From Acidobacteriota bacterium (GTDB lineage Bacteria; Acidobacteriota; Vicinamibacteria; Vicinamibacterales; CAVVIG01): 7,862 bases of DNA. How positions within the stretch are numbered: position 1 is the first letter of the stretch; every line of letters begins with the position of its first letter. Position numbers and translations under genes: made by a program. A model generated the notes under the pieces. That model was not told the origin of the DNA and made no database searches. It saw only the letters and a list, made by a program, of their open reading frames with translations. Of the stretch, positions 7,633-7,862 are shown piece by piece. The stretch is taken from assembly GCA_003222555.1 (NCBI GenBank), contig QHWL01000229.1, forward strand, positions 1,904 through 9,765, written 5' to 3'.

Positions 7633-7750
7633 CTACCACGGAGGTCACGGTCAAGAAATACGCTGGCGGAGGTCACCGTTTACAAGACAACTCTCTTCAC
7701 AGGGCGTTCCCCGTGTCCTCCGTTCGTGGTGGCCATGTCCTCGGTGGTAG
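7633..7750. repeat. Dispersed inverted repeat of CCACGGAGG type upstream of the DUF6526-like gene
   Basis: CTACCACGGAGGTCACGG at 7633-7650 pairs with 7733-7750 as an inverted repeat with 15 of 18 matches. An inner pair (CGGAGGTCACCG at 7667-7678 against CCGTGTCCTCCG at 7711-7722) also matches in part. The element fills most of the roughly 200-nt spacer between the DUF6526-like gene and the gene at the right edge. Short CCACGGAGGACACGG-like repeats are, to my knowledge, common in intergenic DNA of several high-GC phyla. Any promoter for the envelope genes should lie in or beside it, but I see no convincing -35/-10 pair. Confidence 0.6.
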
Positions 7751-7761
7751 AGCTTGTCGTT

Positions 7762-7836
7762 TTGCTCGCGCGGTTCGCTTGCGGGCCAAGGGTAGCATGC
7801 CACGACTCACGGGCCGCGGCGCAACCGCGCGAGCAA
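7762..7836. repeat. 14-bp perfect inverted repeat around the end of the right-edge gene
   Basis: TTGCTCGCGCGGTT at 7762-7775 is the exact reverse complement of 7823-7836, with a 47-nt loop. The right arm lies in the last codons of the right-edge gene and the left arm lies beyond its stop. The transcript of that gene could therefore fold its own 3' end into a hairpin. There is no U-tract, so this is not a standard terminator. Confidence 0.5.
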
Positions 7837-7862
7837 CTCGACGAGATCGGCCGGCAGCGGCG
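7807..7862 (-). CDS. C-terminal end of an unknown protein cut by the window edge
   Basis: The minus strand reads PLPADLVELLARLRRGP and then TGA at 7807-7809. Composition and codon use look coding, with a likely amphipathic helix (DLVELLARLRR). Only 17 residues are visible, so no family or function can be given. The reading could be chance, but the position upstream of a gene-free spacer fits a gene end. Confidence 0.4.
   Translation of the reverse strand, partial: PLPADLVELLARLRRGP

Overview
The window is about 7.9 kb of high-GC bacterial chromosome. I read it as Acidobacteriota, possibly of the Vicinamibacteria type. This is an inference from three things: the short G-rich and CACGAAG/CCACGGAGG intergenic repeats, a DUF6526-like membrane protein, and a TonB-dependent receptor with an Oar-like C-terminus. 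No rRNA, tRNA, CRISPR array, transposase or phage gene is visible.

Region 1 (1-3120, minus strand) is a late biotin-synthesis operon in the order bioB, bioF, bioD, bioA. bioB overlaps bioF by 14 nt and bioF overlaps bioD by 22 nt, so the three are probably translationally coupled. A gap of about 100 nt separates bioD from bioA. It holds a strong hairpin and a G-quadruplex-type GGGATTT repeat. bioA runs off the left edge with 76 codons present. Together the four enzymes would convert a pimeloyl thioester to biotin (BioF makes KAPA, BioA makes DAPA, BioD makes dethiobiotin, BioB makes biotin). bioD carries an apparent frameshift close to its 3' end.

Region 2 (3121-3573) starts with a 68-nt divergent spacer. 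It is followed by a 70-residue plus-strand protein of unknown function with a perfect Shine-Dalgarno sequence. A 172-nt convergent spacer then holds a long imperfect palindrome of CACGAAG units.

Region 3 (3574-7606, minus strand) holds three cell-envelope genes that read in one direction with short gaps: a two-helix DUF6526-like protein, a TonB-dependent receptor of about 776 codons broken by two apparent frameshifts, and an outer-membrane protein ending in a PagL-like domain. Region 4 (7607-7862) is a repeat-rich spacer followed by the last 17 codons of a further minus-strand gene.

The window is mostly ordinary. The points most worth checking are the three frameshifts (assembly error or decay), the two-barrel PagL-like protein that lacks the usual catalytic Glu, and the repeat structures. 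I see no convincing evidence of a new biological system.
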